A DNA stretch of 64,000 bases from Acidobacteriota bacterium (GTDB taxonomy: Bacteria > Acidobacteriota > Terriglobia > Terriglobales > Acidobacteriaceae): contig JAJXYY010000047.1 in assembly GCA_021780315.1 (NCBI GenBank), positions 1-64,000 of the forward strand, in the 5' to 3' direction. Of the stretch, positions 17,501-25,522 are shown one piece after another. Below the pieces are notes generated by a model, which was not told the origin of the DNA, ran no database searches, and worked only from the letters and a program-made list of their open reading frames with translations. The translations under genes and the position numbers were made by a program. Each line of letters begins with the position of its first letter. Within the stretch, counting starts at the first letter, position 1.

Positions 17501-18152
17501 TCGGGTTGATAACAATAATTCCCAGAATCGGGTCCTGATTGTCGGTGCCATCCAGTTCAAACGCAACACCGCCAAAGGCCTGTCCATCAACCTGAATCTG
17601 ACGGCTGCCCTGAGGATTCTCATCCGGAGCATGGCTCCAGCCCAGCAACTGTGCGCCAGGAAGCAAAAGCTGAAGGTTAGTAAAGTTACGGTCGCCAATC
17701 GGAAGATCCTGAATCTCCTTCGATTGAAAGATCGTCGAGACGTCAGCACGATCCGTCTTCATCACCGGAACAGAATCAGCACTCACATCAACCGTCTGAT
17801 CCGATCCGCCGACCGTCAGGCTCGCCTGAATCTTGCGTGTCGTATCGGCGTCAATCCGCAGGCCGGTAGTCTGATAGGACTTGAAGCCCGTCATCACAAC
17901 CTTCACGTCATACAGGTCGGGAATCAAGTGCTCGACAGTAAACTCACCGCTGGCATTGGACTGCACGGTCACTGAGGTGCCCTTGGCCGTGTCGGTCACA
18001 GTCACCGAAGCATTTGGGATAATTGCTCCCGTTGAGTCCGTTACGGTTCCAACAATGGACCCATAAACGGCTTGCGCAAATCCCGCCGGAACATATGCCA
18101 GAAGGCACAAGACCAACAGCGGTATAAACATCAGCCGCGCTCTTATTCTCAT
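14520..18152 (-). CDS. TonB-dependent receptor, Oar-like, with carboxypeptidase-regulatory N-domain
   Basis: Outer-membrane beta-barrel of 1210 residues, typical of the large acidobacterial Oar-type receptors that are thought to import polymers or oligosaccharides. A signal peptide (LMFIPLLVLCLLAYVPAGFAQ) is followed by a carboxypeptidase-regulatory-like domain (about 30-110, GTVTDSTGAIIPNASVTVTD). A plug-like part follows (about 125-260; NFDAEFGKAVSSVVTAQTKS), then the barrel. The last residues SARVQF end in Phe, the usual outer-membrane insertion signal. The divergent GntR-LacI regulator and nearby sugar genes suggest a carbohydrate substrate; this is inferred. A palindromic hairpin follows the stop codon. 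Confidence 0.92.
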   Translation of the reverse strand: MRIRARLMFIPLLVLCLLAYVPAGFAQAVYGSIVGTVTDSTGAIIPNASVTVTDTAKGTSVTVQSNASGEFTVEHLIPDLYDVKVVMTGFKSYQTTGLRIDADTTRKIQASLTVGGSDQTVDVSADSVPVMKTDRADVSTIFQSKEIQDLPIGDRNFTNLQLLLPGAQLLGWSHAPDENPQGSRQIQVDGQAFGGVAFELDGTDNQDPILGIIVINPNIDSLSESKITTQNFDAEFGKAVSSVVTAQTKSGSNAFHGSLFDYRTSTANLAKDPYLQYPGSPIAPGLKNQFGGSLGGPILKDKLFFFGDYQGARQRVGTSASSVVPTQRVISSCLGPVGCDFSEYTNLNGTGNGVIYQKNGQPYAGNMIPASMLSQAALNYLKLLQQYVPNKESVAGSGVLDTYVQGGTGIFNSNQWDARVDYQASEKIHAFTRFSRFTDTLSGQTLFGAAGGPGFGLGGYGGNSTGANDSLALGTDVAVSSTLLTDFRLGYYRYNILDQKYNQGVPFATNLGFGGLNTSNNFTSGAPGFLINQPGGQGLWGAGLNINRCNCPLTEREDQFQVVNNWTKLVRNHSVKVGVDLRYARNLRVPSDTDRTGLFNFNQLTTSLNGVGGLGLASFVLGEPGQFGRYVSTSTNAKEFQKRDFFYGQDTWRATNKLTLNLGLRYELYFPESVNATGNGALMDLKTGYLHVAGVGGVPSNMGWNKATNAYNPRLGVAYQVSDKTVVRAGYGRSFDLGVFGSIFGHVVTQNLPVLANQQISGAGDATSYVQPFTLAAGPQSYVPLSVPTNGLLPNPGSQVNTKARPNSLRLPTIDAWNLSIQQELRPSLTLTIAYVGNKGTHTLSAGDGNNTNPNETAINLPAQYSITGTPLHYDPAGGNCYPAGPNCTLTGAGGTGKLIGATGAVSAVQFLQRYYGGKLAACADTAYAQPAGLPTGACGWNQGISYYGDDQDTHFNALQVTLAKQMTHGLSFNMNYAWQRGMNFNSGYATWNKQAGKGRDDSIREQQLVAYGLYELPFGHNKMFLSKANTLVDELVGGWQLSPVLNLSSGLPFSLSTNNCGLSIPQGGQSNVPCYPVGNPKSLKTSLSKFNPVAHSRTYYQSVVPAGTNLCATPSGGFSCAALDQFGTTGRNSNFGPGFFNTDLAVQKNFPIRESIFAQLRVDFANVFNHINAGNPGGNIESAGTIGSGAGGVGVASPRALTFSARVQF

Positions 18153-18399
18153 TTTTCCTACCCCCTAAAATTCTTGCTCTACCTTGTTGTCACTTCTGTT
18201 GTTATCAATTGGTTCTTTACCGGTGGTACAAGGCTCGATTGGGCACCTATCGCAGATGCATCACAGGCCAGGTCATAAAGACACCCGTCCGCTTCGGCAT
18301 ACCAGGATCATGCTTCTCTGAGTCGACGAGTACCCTACTGGACGCAAACCAGCAATGTCAATCTTTTTTACATGCCGATTTGATTACATATTCACACTA

Positions 18400-18411
18400 A
18401 TGACATGTCAT
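18400..18411. promoter_or_regulatory. Perfect 12-bp palindrome ATGACATGTCAT
   Basis: A fully symmetric site in the A/T-rich part of the divergent region, 248 bp before the TonB receptor start. It could be an operator for the adjacent GntR-LacI protein or another dimeric factor; nothing else supports it. Confidence 0.3.
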
Positions 18412-18625
18412 ATCAGCAGCCACACGAAGACCCGCAATTGGTCCTACCTATTTCGCGACTCTAAGCCACGGTTAAGCACCTGAGTCACCTTTACACCCAG
18501 AGATAAACGTTTTACAAAACTTCTTGCCCTACGCCTGCCAGTCCCACCCCCTGATCAACATAAGACTATGGTTGACCAATCCCCCACCGGCTCCCCCTGA
18601 CTAATTTTCTCCTTCGTAAACATTT

Positions 18626-18633
18626 GTCTATAC
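18626..18633. promoter_or_regulatory. Candidate GntR-type operator GTCTATAC
   Basis: GTCTATAC matches the symmetric core GTMTAKAC described for the HutC branch of GntR regulators. It lies 46 bp before the start of a gene whose product has a GntR DNA-binding domain, which suits autoregulation. Confidence 0.45.
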
Positions 18634-18679
18634 ATTTATGGTGGAATCAGTGACTATCGTAGGGAACTTTGGAAGTGAC

Positions 18680-19900
18680 ATGAAGATCAAGCAGGAACAA
18701 CAAAGCGGGACTCACCCACAGAAATCGTTTTCCGCTTCGGACAGCAACATCGCCACATCACAGGTATCCAGCACAGCCCCCAAATACCGCATGGTCTACG
18801 AAGACCTCTACGCGGCCATCAAGTCCGGCACCTATCGTCCGGGCGACCGTCTTCCCAGCGAGGCCGAGTTAGGCCAGCGTTACAACACCTCGCGCATCAC
18901 CGTCGCTAAAGCAGTCAATGAACTTCACATCCAAGGTCTCGTCTCCAGACGAGCCGGTTCGGGCACCCACGTACTCGCGCCTGTCGCCTCTTCCGGCCAC
19001 GTCTTCGGCCTGCTCATCCCAGACCTCGGGCGCACAGAGATCTTCGAGCCCATATGCCACGGCATGATGCAGTCCCCTCTCTCTAAACCTCACTCACTCC
19101 TCTGGGGTCACTTTCAGGGCGACGCCTCTCAAATCGAAAAAGAGGCCGAGCAGCTTTGTCATCAGTACATCGCTCAAAAAGTCTCCGGCGTGTTCTTTGC
19201 CCCGCTCGAATACACCCCCACCAAAGATGTCGTTAACCACCGCATCGTGGCTGCACTCGATCGCGCCGGAATCGCCGTAGTCCTGCTGGACAGGTGCTAC
19301 GCCCCATATTCAATGCGCTCCAAATACGATCTAGTTGGCATCGACAATCGCCGCGCAGGCTTTGTCATCACCCAGCACCTCGTCCGCCACGGCTCCAAAC
19401 GGATTGCCTTCGTCTCCCGGCCCCACTCAGCCGCAACCGTTACAGCCCGCATCGCAGGCTATCGTGAGGCCCTCTTTGCAAACGGTATCAATGTGCATGA
19501 AGATCTGGTCCAGCGCGGCGATCCTGAGGATCCAGCCTTCCTGCGCGACCTGCTCGACCGCTGCCGCCCCGACGGCATCGTCTGTGCCAACGACTTCACA
19601 GCAGCCCGCGTCATGACGGGCCTCGCCGCCCACGGCGTCAACGTTCCAGACGAGATGCGCATCGTCGGCATCGACGACGTTAAATACGCATCCCTGCTCC
19701 CCGTGCCGCTCACCACCCAGCATCAGAACTGTTCGGAAATTGGCGCTATGGCCATTGCCACCATGCTGCAGCGGCTTCAGAATCCTGAACTCCCAGTCCG
19801 CGACATCATCCTGCAGACCAACACCGTCATTCGCAAATCCTGCGGCAATCACCTCAATTCTCGCGACAAATCCACCCAGAATTCCAGCTACGAGGACTAG
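18680..19900 (+). CDS. GntR-LacI fusion transcriptional regulator (AraR-like architecture)
   Basis: Cytoplasmic sugar-responsive regulator of about 406 residues. An N-terminal GntR winged helix (about 36-105) contains YRPGDRLPSEAELGQRYNTS and ITVAKAVNELHIQGLVSRRA. A LacI-type effector domain follows (about 107-395), with LIPDLG, LVGIDNRRAG, RIAFVSRP, CANDFTAARVM and IVGIDDVKYAS. The same pairing occurs in AraR of Bacillus. ATG 18680 is chosen because GGAAG lies just upstream; an in-frame ATG at 18638 has no such site. Its likely targets are the divergent TonB receptor and perhaps the alpha-glucoside genes at 24-33 kb; the inducing sugar is unknown. Confidence 0.88.
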   Translation: MKIKQEQQSGTHPQKSFSASDSNIATSQVSSTAPKYRMVYEDLYAAIKSGTYRPGDRLPSEAELGQRYNTSRITVAKAVNELHIQGLVSRRAGSGTHVLAPVASSGHVFGLLIPDLGRTEIFEPICHGMMQSPLSKPHSLLWGHFQGDASQIEKEAEQLCHQYIAQKVSGVFFAPLEYTPTKDVVNHRIVAALDRAGIAVVLLDRCYAPYSMRSKYDLVGIDNRRAGFVITQHLVRHGSKRIAFVSRPHSAATVTARIAGYREALFANGINVHEDLVQRGDPEDPAFLRDLLDRCRPDGIVCANDFTAARVMTGLAAHGVNVPDEMRIVGIDDVKYASLLPVPLTTQHQNCSEIGAMAIATMLQRLQNPELPVRDIILQTNTVIRKSCGNHLNSRDKSTQNSSYED

Positions 19901-20013
19901 ACGGGCAACTGCTCGGCCTGGACCATAACCTCTGGGCCATAACCGGACGAGACCTACCTTTACACACCGAAGGAACCGCTCCTCAGGCTACGTCCGCTAC
20001 GCAACCCAGGATT

Positions 20014-20048
20014 CCGTCGAGCACGTCTCAATCTGCCCCGTGCTCGAC
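20014..20048 (-). terminator. Hairpin at the 3' end of the cytochrome c gene
   Basis: CGTCGAGCAC (20014-20023) pairs with GTGCTCGACG (20039-20048). The second arm lies inside the last codons of the cytochrome gene and the first lies beyond its stop. There is no clear T-run, so it may be a 3' stabiliser or a weak terminator between two converging genes. Confidence 0.5.
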
Positions 20049-20420
20049 GCCACGTTGCTTCGGTGCCTTCTTCTTCGAACTCAGATAATCTAGCAACGAC
20101 TTCGTCTCATCCGGCAGCAACACCTCGCCAAAGGCCGGCATCCCATTGCCCCCATGGATCACCTGTTGCTCGATCTGCGCACGCTTCCACCGCTTCCCAA
20201 TCGTCGTTAGGTCAGGTCCTTTTTCCGTCCCGACCCCATTCACTCCATGGCAATGCTCACAGCCTTTCTCCCGAAACAACGCTGCCCCGGCTTCCCGTCC
20301 TTTACGAGAGGAGGCCTGCACCTCGTTCTCTCCAGAGTGGCAGAACCAAACTGATTCGACCAACAAAGAGCATCCCAGCACCAACATCAAAAACCCACTC
20401 AGCCTGCGTAACAAAATCAT
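20028..20420 (-). CDS. Small exported cytochrome c
   Basis: A single-heme c-type cytochrome of about 130 residues, acting outside the cytoplasm in electron transfer. The heme site is CEHCH in LFREKGCEHCHGVNGVGTEKG, and the axial Met is probably in GGNGMPAF. ATG 20420 is chosen because it opens a hydrophobic export segment (LSGFLMLVLGCSLLVESVWF); a longer frame from GTG 20477 adds 19 polar residues. It sits 100 nt downstream of the pentaheme cytochrome gene on the same strand, so the two probably serve one electron-transfer chain. Confidence 0.85.
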   Translation of the reverse strand: MILLRRLSGFLMLVLGCSLLVESVWFCHSGENEVQASSRKGREAGAALFREKGCEHCHGVNGVGTEKGPDLTTIGKRWKRAQIEQQVIHGGNGMPAFGEVLLPDETKSLLDYLSSKKKAPKQRGVEHGAD

Positions 20421-20520
20421 GTGCACAACCGTATCGGCAGGAACTACCTTAATCCTGCTCCATCTCGCCTTTCCCACAATCTCACGACTCCGTCGCCAGC
20501 AACGTCAGTCAGCCTCCAGT

Positions 20521-22803
20521 CTAGTTGGAGCCGCCACTCGTAGGCACACCGGCTTTGCTGCTTGCAGCCGGCGCATCCATCTCATGCACATGCCAGACCA
20601 CGCTCTCATTCGCGACCTCTGTATGCTGCCGCAGATACTCCAGCGCATACGTGCTGGCCGTTGGATCGTCCTTCTGGTCCGCAAACATCGCAGCCTGCTT
20701 CTTCGCCTGCTCTTTCAGCCCTAGGCGACGATACAAAATAGACAGGTTGTAATGAGCCGCCAGATCATCCGGATCAATGCCCTGTACCGTCTCATACTCC
20801 GCCCGCGCCATATCGTATTTATGCTGCTGGTAGTACGAGAAACCCAACTCGCGATGAGCATCGCGCGACCGCGGAAAACTCTTCGCAACCGTCAGCAAAT
20901 CGCTAATTGCCGCATCCAGATTGCCCTCGTTCCGCTCCACCAGAGCACGGTAGTACAACGCCCGTGAACTCGTCGGGGCCAGCACCAGTGCCTTCTCCAG
21001 ATTCACGCGAGCATCGTCGTACTTCTCCCACTGTATCTCCACAATTGCCATATTCGTGAATGCATCCGCATAGTCAGGTCGCAGCTTCGCCACTCGTTCA
21101 AACGCATGCACCGACGCTGCATACTGCTGAGCATCCAGCAAGGCAATGCCATAGTTGTTCCACCGCATCCACTCTTTGTTCTCCTGCGGACCAGGCGTAC
21201 TCGGCTGATTCTGGCCTATCGCCAACGTCCTTGTTTGAGACACCATATCCACCACCGGCATCTCGTAGTGTTTGCTCATCCCAAAGTCGACAAAGTGTTG
21301 ATTGAATCGCCGATACTTCACGACCGCAGTAATACTTACCGGTCCTGAAGCCTGCGCCGGCATCCGGAACGAGTAACGCACCAACTGCGAGCGCCCGGAT
21401 TGAATCGTGTTGTTATACGCAACCACTCGGTTGTTCCAAACTTGATGCAGGTCGTTCAATCCGCCTTTGACATTGATCAGCCGACTGGTAAAGCTGTGAG
21501 TCTGTTCATCCAAATCACCGTTTGGCTTGATTGCTCCGCTCTCGGCAATCACCTTGCCCGACGCGTCTTTCACACTGAACTCTACCCACGATTCATACAT
21601 ATCGCGTTGCTCGGGAACATGGCTATGGCCAATCCCCTTGTTCTGAATCACCACATCTGCCGTCAACAGCTCACCTGGATCTACCGTGAACGTCGTCAGT
21701 CCCAGCGGCGCAGCCAGCCCCGTTGAAGCAGCACTGTCGCTGCTCTCTCCTCGCTCAATCGCAAAGATGTCAACGTTGAACACGCCGTTTTTTAAGAACT
21801 CAACCACCCGCGTCGCCTGCTCATCGAAACCATAAATCTTCGGAATCATGGTATTCGCGCCTAGCCACCGGTGCGACGCCAGTTGGCCCTTCTTCGCTCC
21901 ATAATCAACCGACTTCAAGGGTTCCCGCGGCATATGGCACGTCTGGCAAGTTGAAACCGAGTCCTTCACGTAAAACGGCAACGGCGACTGCTTGGCGAAC
22001 GATGAGTTCTGCCACTCGTCATACAGCGAAATCGCCCGCTGCCACTTGTAATCGTTCAGCGCGTGCGGCAACGCAGCCTTATGACACGAAGAGCAGAACT
22101 CCGGCGTCCGATAGAAATCCTTCATCACTGCCTTGCTGTGACGATCCAGATGCGCCAGTATCTCGCCATCGCTCACCGGACGGGTAATCGGCTTGCCCTC
22201 TTCATCCACCAGCACCGCCGGAATCCCCATCACATAGCTTCCCGTTCCTCGCGTATCCACTTTCTGTATGGAGTGGCACGCACTGCACGTCACACCGTCC
22301 TGATCGTAAGGACGCTTCTTCGGAGCCCCCTCCGTTAACGCGCCGGAAACCAGAGCAATCGGATCATGGCACCCCTCGCAATGACGAGAAAACTCGATCC
22401 CCTTCTCATCATTCAACAACGCGACGTTCTTCAAATAGTAAGGAACCCGGTTCGCATTGGAGTGCGCAGACTGACGCCACTGGTCATGAGACTCCTGGTG
22501 GCAGTGCCCACAATAGTCCGCAGTGTAAAAACTCCTCGGATTGATAAACTGCCCGTTATCCGTCGTCGCATTCGATGGCAGAAAAGGCTGGTCTTTCCCA
22601 AAGCGAAAGTTGTACTTCGCCGCCGTCTTCTCCGAGTAGGCCTGCCGCGCCGCTGCCGCTTCATCAGCCTCGCTGCTCGCTTTTACCGATGTTGGCCACG
22701 CAAACATCAGGGCCATACCCGCAACGCCCAGCACTAACACACTGGCCATCGCGACCACCATAACTCTTAGCTTATTCCGACTCGTTTCGAATTTGCGCAG
22801 CAC
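20521..22803 (-). CDS. Pentaheme cytochrome c fused to TPR repeats
   Basis: A 760-residue exported protein. It has an N-terminal membrane/signal segment (VMVVAMASVLVLGVAGMALM) and five CxxCH heme sites in the first 300 residues: CGHCH, CEGCH, CSACH, CSSCH and CQTCH. A beta-rich middle part (about 340-530) contains HSHVPEQRDMYESWVEF. C-terminal TPR repeats lie at about 545-710 (NYGIALLDAQQYAASVHAFE, LGFSYYQQHKYDMARAEYE). The start is GTG 22803 with GAGG just upstream. Multiheme-TPR proteins of this layout are often seen near CRTAC1 proteins in Acidobacteriota. The redox partner is unknown; the downstream small cytochrome is a candidate. Confidence 0.88.
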   Translation of the reverse strand: MLRKFETSRNKLRVMVVAMASVLVLGVAGMALMFAWPTSVKASSEADEAAAARQAYSEKTAAKYNFRFGKDQPFLPSNATTDNGQFINPRSFYTADYCGHCHQESHDQWRQSAHSNANRVPYYLKNVALLNDEKGIEFSRHCEGCHDPIALVSGALTEGAPKKRPYDQDGVTCSACHSIQKVDTRGTGSYVMGIPAVLVDEEGKPITRPVSDGEILAHLDRHSKAVMKDFYRTPEFCSSCHKAALPHALNDYKWQRAISLYDEWQNSSFAKQSPLPFYVKDSVSTCQTCHMPREPLKSVDYGAKKGQLASHRWLGANTMIPKIYGFDEQATRVVEFLKNGVFNVDIFAIERGESSDSAASTGLAAPLGLTTFTVDPGELLTADVVIQNKGIGHSHVPEQRDMYESWVEFSVKDASGKVIAESGAIKPNGDLDEQTHSFTSRLINVKGGLNDLHQVWNNRVVAYNNTIQSGRSQLVRYSFRMPAQASGPVSITAVVKYRRFNQHFVDFGMSKHYEMPVVDMVSQTRTLAIGQNQPSTPGPQENKEWMRWNNYGIALLDAQQYAASVHAFERVAKLRPDYADAFTNMAIVEIQWEKYDDARVNLEKALVLAPTSSRALYYRALVERNEGNLDAAISDLLTVAKSFPRSRDAHRELGFSYYQQHKYDMARAEYETVQGIDPDDLAAHYNLSILYRRLGLKEQAKKQAAMFADQKDDPTASTYALEYLRQHTEVANESVVWHVHEMDAPAASSKAGVPTSGGSN

Positions 22804-22951
22804 GTCTACCTCACTTGTCCAGGTCCTGCTCCGAGTAGCTCATCTAAGCCCTCGAACACAGGGATGACTAAGAAAATCTCAATGCATAATCCACTGGAAT
22901 TATCGATGAATAGTAGCCGCTACAGAGCACCTTGACTAGATGGAAACGAAA

Positions 22952-22984
22952 CTCCACCTTTTGATGGAGCTTCGCTTCCGAAGC
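22952..22984 (-). terminator. Hairpins downstream of the ROK kinase gene
   Basis: CTCCA/TGGAG (22952-22956 and 22965-22969) and GCTTCG/CGAAGC around CTTC (22969-22984) form adjoining short stems about 40 nt past the kinase stop. No strong T-run follows on the minus strand, so terminator function is tentative. Confidence 0.35.
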
Positions 22985-23025
22985 ACGCAAATACATTGCT
23001 TGCAGGCGCTGCGCAATCTGAGCAA

Positions 23026-23940
23026 TTACACACTAGGCCAAAGCCATGCAGCTCCACGCACTCCGCTGGAATCGCCATACTTCGCCTGCAACAGCGGGGT
23101 CTCCGCTTCACCGCCGAACACATACTTCGGCAGCAACCGCGGAACCTCTCGGTACAACCGCTCCACCTTCGAGAGCCCCCCGCCAAACACCAGAACATCC
23201 GGATCCAGAACATTGATCAGATGCGCCAACCCACGCGCCAACCGGTCTTCCAACCGCTCCACCGCAGCCACGGCCTCCGCATCACCAGCCTCACACGCAG
23301 CCAGAATCTCCCGCGAAGTCTGTGCCTTCCCGGTCACTTCACGAAAATCTCGCGCTACCCCTGTGCCCGAAACCCACGTCTCCATGCAGCCGCGTTTGCC
23401 GCAATAGCACACCGGTCCAGGATTCTCAGCCTCCGTTGGCCAGGGCAGCGGATTGTGACCCCACTCCCCCCCCACGCCATTCGCACCGGCATGGATGTGC
23501 CCATGCACCGCCAACCCGCCTCCACATCCCGTTCCCAGAATCACCCCAAACACCACCCCCTTGCCGGCCGCTGCTCCATCCGTAGCCTCCGACACCGCCA
23601 GACAGTTCGCATCATTCGCCACCCGCACCTCGCGACCCAGAACCGCAGAAATATCCCGCTGCAAAGGTTGGCCGTTCAACCAGGTGGAATTTGCATTCTT
23701 CACCAGCCCGGTCCGGCCGGAAATCGACCCAGGAATCCCCGCACCTACACTGCCCTGCGTACCGGTCTCCTGCTCGATCCGCAGCACCAGCCCAGCCATC
23801 GCCATGATCGTCGCCCGGTAGTCGTCCCGCGGTGTATCTATCCGATACCGCAGCAGCTCTATCCCAGCTTTGTCGATCGCCAATGCTTCGATCTTCGTCC
23901 CGCCCAAATCAATCCCGATTCTCATCTCTGGTGCTGTCAT
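23026..23940 (-). CDS. ROK family sugar kinase
   Basis: Cytoplasmic sugar kinase of about 304 residues, glucokinase- or fructokinase-like; it would phosphorylate the sugar taken up by the divergent transporter. The phosphate-binding motif GIDLGGTK is near residue 11. The ROK zinc signature [15 protein letters not shown] (Cys-x-Cys-x4-Cys) and the catalytic-region phrase [11 protein letters not shown] are intact, and [14 protein letters not shown] is the usual second phosphate loop. The start is uncertain: ATGs at 23961, 23940 and 23925 are possible, and 23940 is used because it leaves a normal N-terminus. The substrate cannot be fixed from sequence alone. Confidence 0.88.
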   Translation of the reverse strand: MTAPEMRIGIDLGGTKIEALAIDKAGIELLRYRIDTPRDDYRATIMAMAGLVLRIEQETGTQGSVGAGIPGSISGRTGLVKNANSTWLNGQPLQRDISAVLGREVRVANDANCLAVSEATDGAAAGKGVVFGVILGTGCGGGLAVHGHIHAGANGVGGEWGHNPLPWPTEAENPGPVCYCGKRGCMETWVSGTGVARDFREVTGKAQTSREILAACEAGDAEAVAAVERLEDRLARGLAHLINVLDPDVLVFGGGLSKVERLYREVPRLLPKYVFGGEAETPLLQAKYGDSSGVRGAAWLWPSV

Positions 23941-24059
23941 ATCGTTCGCTAAGTCTCTCATATTCTTCAAAATCAATCCGAGCCTCAGCTCTACAAGCCC
24001 ACCGCGTCGCTCTAACGCTAACAGCATCGCACAAATTATGTCATTTAGGCTCAATCCGT

Positions 24060-24072
24060 ATACACAATGTAT
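24060..24072. promoter_or_regulatory. Short palindrome ATACA-CAA-TGTAT before the sugar porter
   Basis: Symmetric 5-bp arms with a 3-bp centre, 38 bp before the transporter start and in the gap shared with the ROK kinase. The location suits a sugar-regulator operator; there is no other support. Confidence 0.3.
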
Positions 24073-24109
24073 GCTTCTCAGGACTGCAAACCACGGAGAC
24101 CCTTCCAGC

Positions 24110-25438
24110 ATGAAAATGAACGGCTACTTGCTCAAAAGCACTATCGTAGGCGCCCTCGGCGGCCTCCTCTTCGGCTTTGATACCGCGGTTATCGCCGGCA
24201 CCACCCAGCAACTGACCGCCATCTACCAGCTCACCTCCTTCACGCTCGGACTCACCGTCTTCATAGGTCTCGCAGGCACCGTCATCGGAGCCATGAGTGC
24301 AGGGGTCGTCGGCCAGCGCATCGGCGGCCGCGAAGCCCTCCGCATCATGGCCATCCTCTACACCATCTCAGCTATAGGTTGCGCCCTCGCCTGGAACTGG
24401 CCCGCGCTCATGGTCTTCCGCTTCATAGGAGGCCTCGGCATCGGCGGCTCCTCCGTCCTAGGCCCCGTCTACATCGCAGAACTCGCCCCAGCGAAATGGA
24501 GGGGACGCATGGTCGGCCTCTTCCAGATCAACATCGTCATCGGCATCCTGCTCGCCTACCTCTCCAACTACCTCATCACCTTGCTCAATCTCGGCACCGC
24601 ACAGTGGCGCTGGCAGTTGGGTGTTGCCGGCATCCCTTCCTTCCTCTTCCTCATCCTGCTCTACGGAATCCCACGCAGCTCCCGCTGGCTCGTCACCCAG
24701 AACAAAACCGACGAAGCCCTCGAAGTCCTCAACCTCATGGGCTCGCCAGACTCAGCAGCTGAACTCCGCGAAATCATGGACTCCATCCACATGGAGCGCG
24801 GAGCCGCTGCCGAACCCCTCTTCAAACGTGCCTATCGACTCCCCATCTTCCTCGCCGTCACCGTCGGCATGTTCAATCAACTCTCCGGGATCAACGCCAT
24901 TCTCTACTATTCCAACTACATCTTTGCCGCAGCTGGATTCAGCCAACTCTCCGGCTCCCTGCAAACCGTCCTCATCGGCTTCATGAACCTCGTCGCCACC
25001 CTGCTTGGCATGTCCCTCATCGACAAGCTCGGGCGCAAAACCCTCCTGCTCACCGGTGCCGCAGGCATGACCCTCGCCCTCGCCGGCGTCGCTGCCATCT
25101 TCTTCACCCAATCCCACCAGGCTGCCCTCGTCTGGCTGCTCGTCGCCTACATCTTCTTCTTCGCCATCTCACAGGGCGCCGTCATCTGGGTCTACATTGC
25201 CGAGGTCTTCCCCAACCGCGTCCGCGCCAAAGGCCAAAGCCTCGGCTCTTCCTCCCACTGGATCATGAACGCCATCATCTCCCTGATCTTCCCTCTGCTC
25301 GCTGCAAAATCCGGTGGCGCACCGTTCGCCTTCTTCGCCTCCATGATGGCCCTGCAGTTCGTCATCGTGCTCTTCATCTATCCCGAAACCAAGGGCATCA
25401 CCCTCGAGCAACTCCAGCACAAGCTAGGCATCAACTAA
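24110..25438 (+). CDS. Sugar porter MFS transporter
   Basis: Inner-membrane sugar-proton symporter of 442 residues with about 12 membrane helices. Sugar-porter hallmarks are visible: [13 protein letters not shown] at the N-terminus, [43 protein letters not shown] (a variant of PESPRWL), [17 protein letters not shown] and the C-terminal [14 protein letters not shown] 24110 is chosen because it begins directly at the first helix and has GGAG upstream; the frame is open further left into non-coding sequence. It is divergent from the ROK kinase, giving an import-and-phosphorylate pair for sugar released by the glycosidases at 27.5-33.7 kb. Confidence 0.93.
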   Translation: MKMNGYLLKSTIVGALGGLLFGFDTAVIAGTTQQLTAIYQLTSFTLGLTVFIGLAGTVIGAMSAGVVGQRIGGREALRIMAILYTISAIGCALAWNWPALMVFRFIGGLGIGGSSVLGPVYIAELAPAKWRGRMVGLFQINIVIGILLAYLSNYLITLLNLGTAQWRWQLGVAGIPSFLFLILLYGIPRSSRWLVTQNKTDEALEVLNLMGSPDSAAELREIMDSIHMERGAAAEPLFKRAYRLPIFLAVTVGMFNQLSGINAILYYSNYIFAAAGFSQLSGSLQTVLIGFMNLVATLLGMSLIDKLGRKTLLLTGAAGMTLALAGVAAIFFTQSHQAALVWLLVAYIFFFAISQGAVIWVYIAEVFPNRVRAKGQSLGSSSHWIMNAIISLIFPLLAAKSGGAPFAFFASMMALQFVIVLFIYPETKGITLEQLQHKLGIN

Positions 25439-25455
25439 CCGCTCCCGCTTTAAAT

Positions 25456-25491
25456 CGAACGAGCCAGACAGCCTCCTGTCTGGCTCGTTCG
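25456..25491. terminator. Perfect 16-bp hairpin between converging genes
   Basis: CGAACGAGCCAGACAG (25456-25471) pairs fully with CTGTCTGGCTCGTTCG (25476-25491) around a CCTC loop. It lies 17 nt after the transporter stop and 31 nt from the converging CRTAC1 stop, so it probably stops both transcripts. Confidence 0.8.
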
Positions 25492-25522
25492 CGTGCAGCA
25501 GCCTCCTGCTCGCTGCCCCTGC

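Larger units (their letters stand above)
18153..18679. other. Divergent intergenic region, TonB receptor / regulator (527 bp)
   Basis: No credible gene is seen. The region is noticeably more A/T-rich than its flanks and should hold promoters for both divergent genes. Two palindromic candidate operators are listed separately. No RNA family was recognised. Confidence 0.6.
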
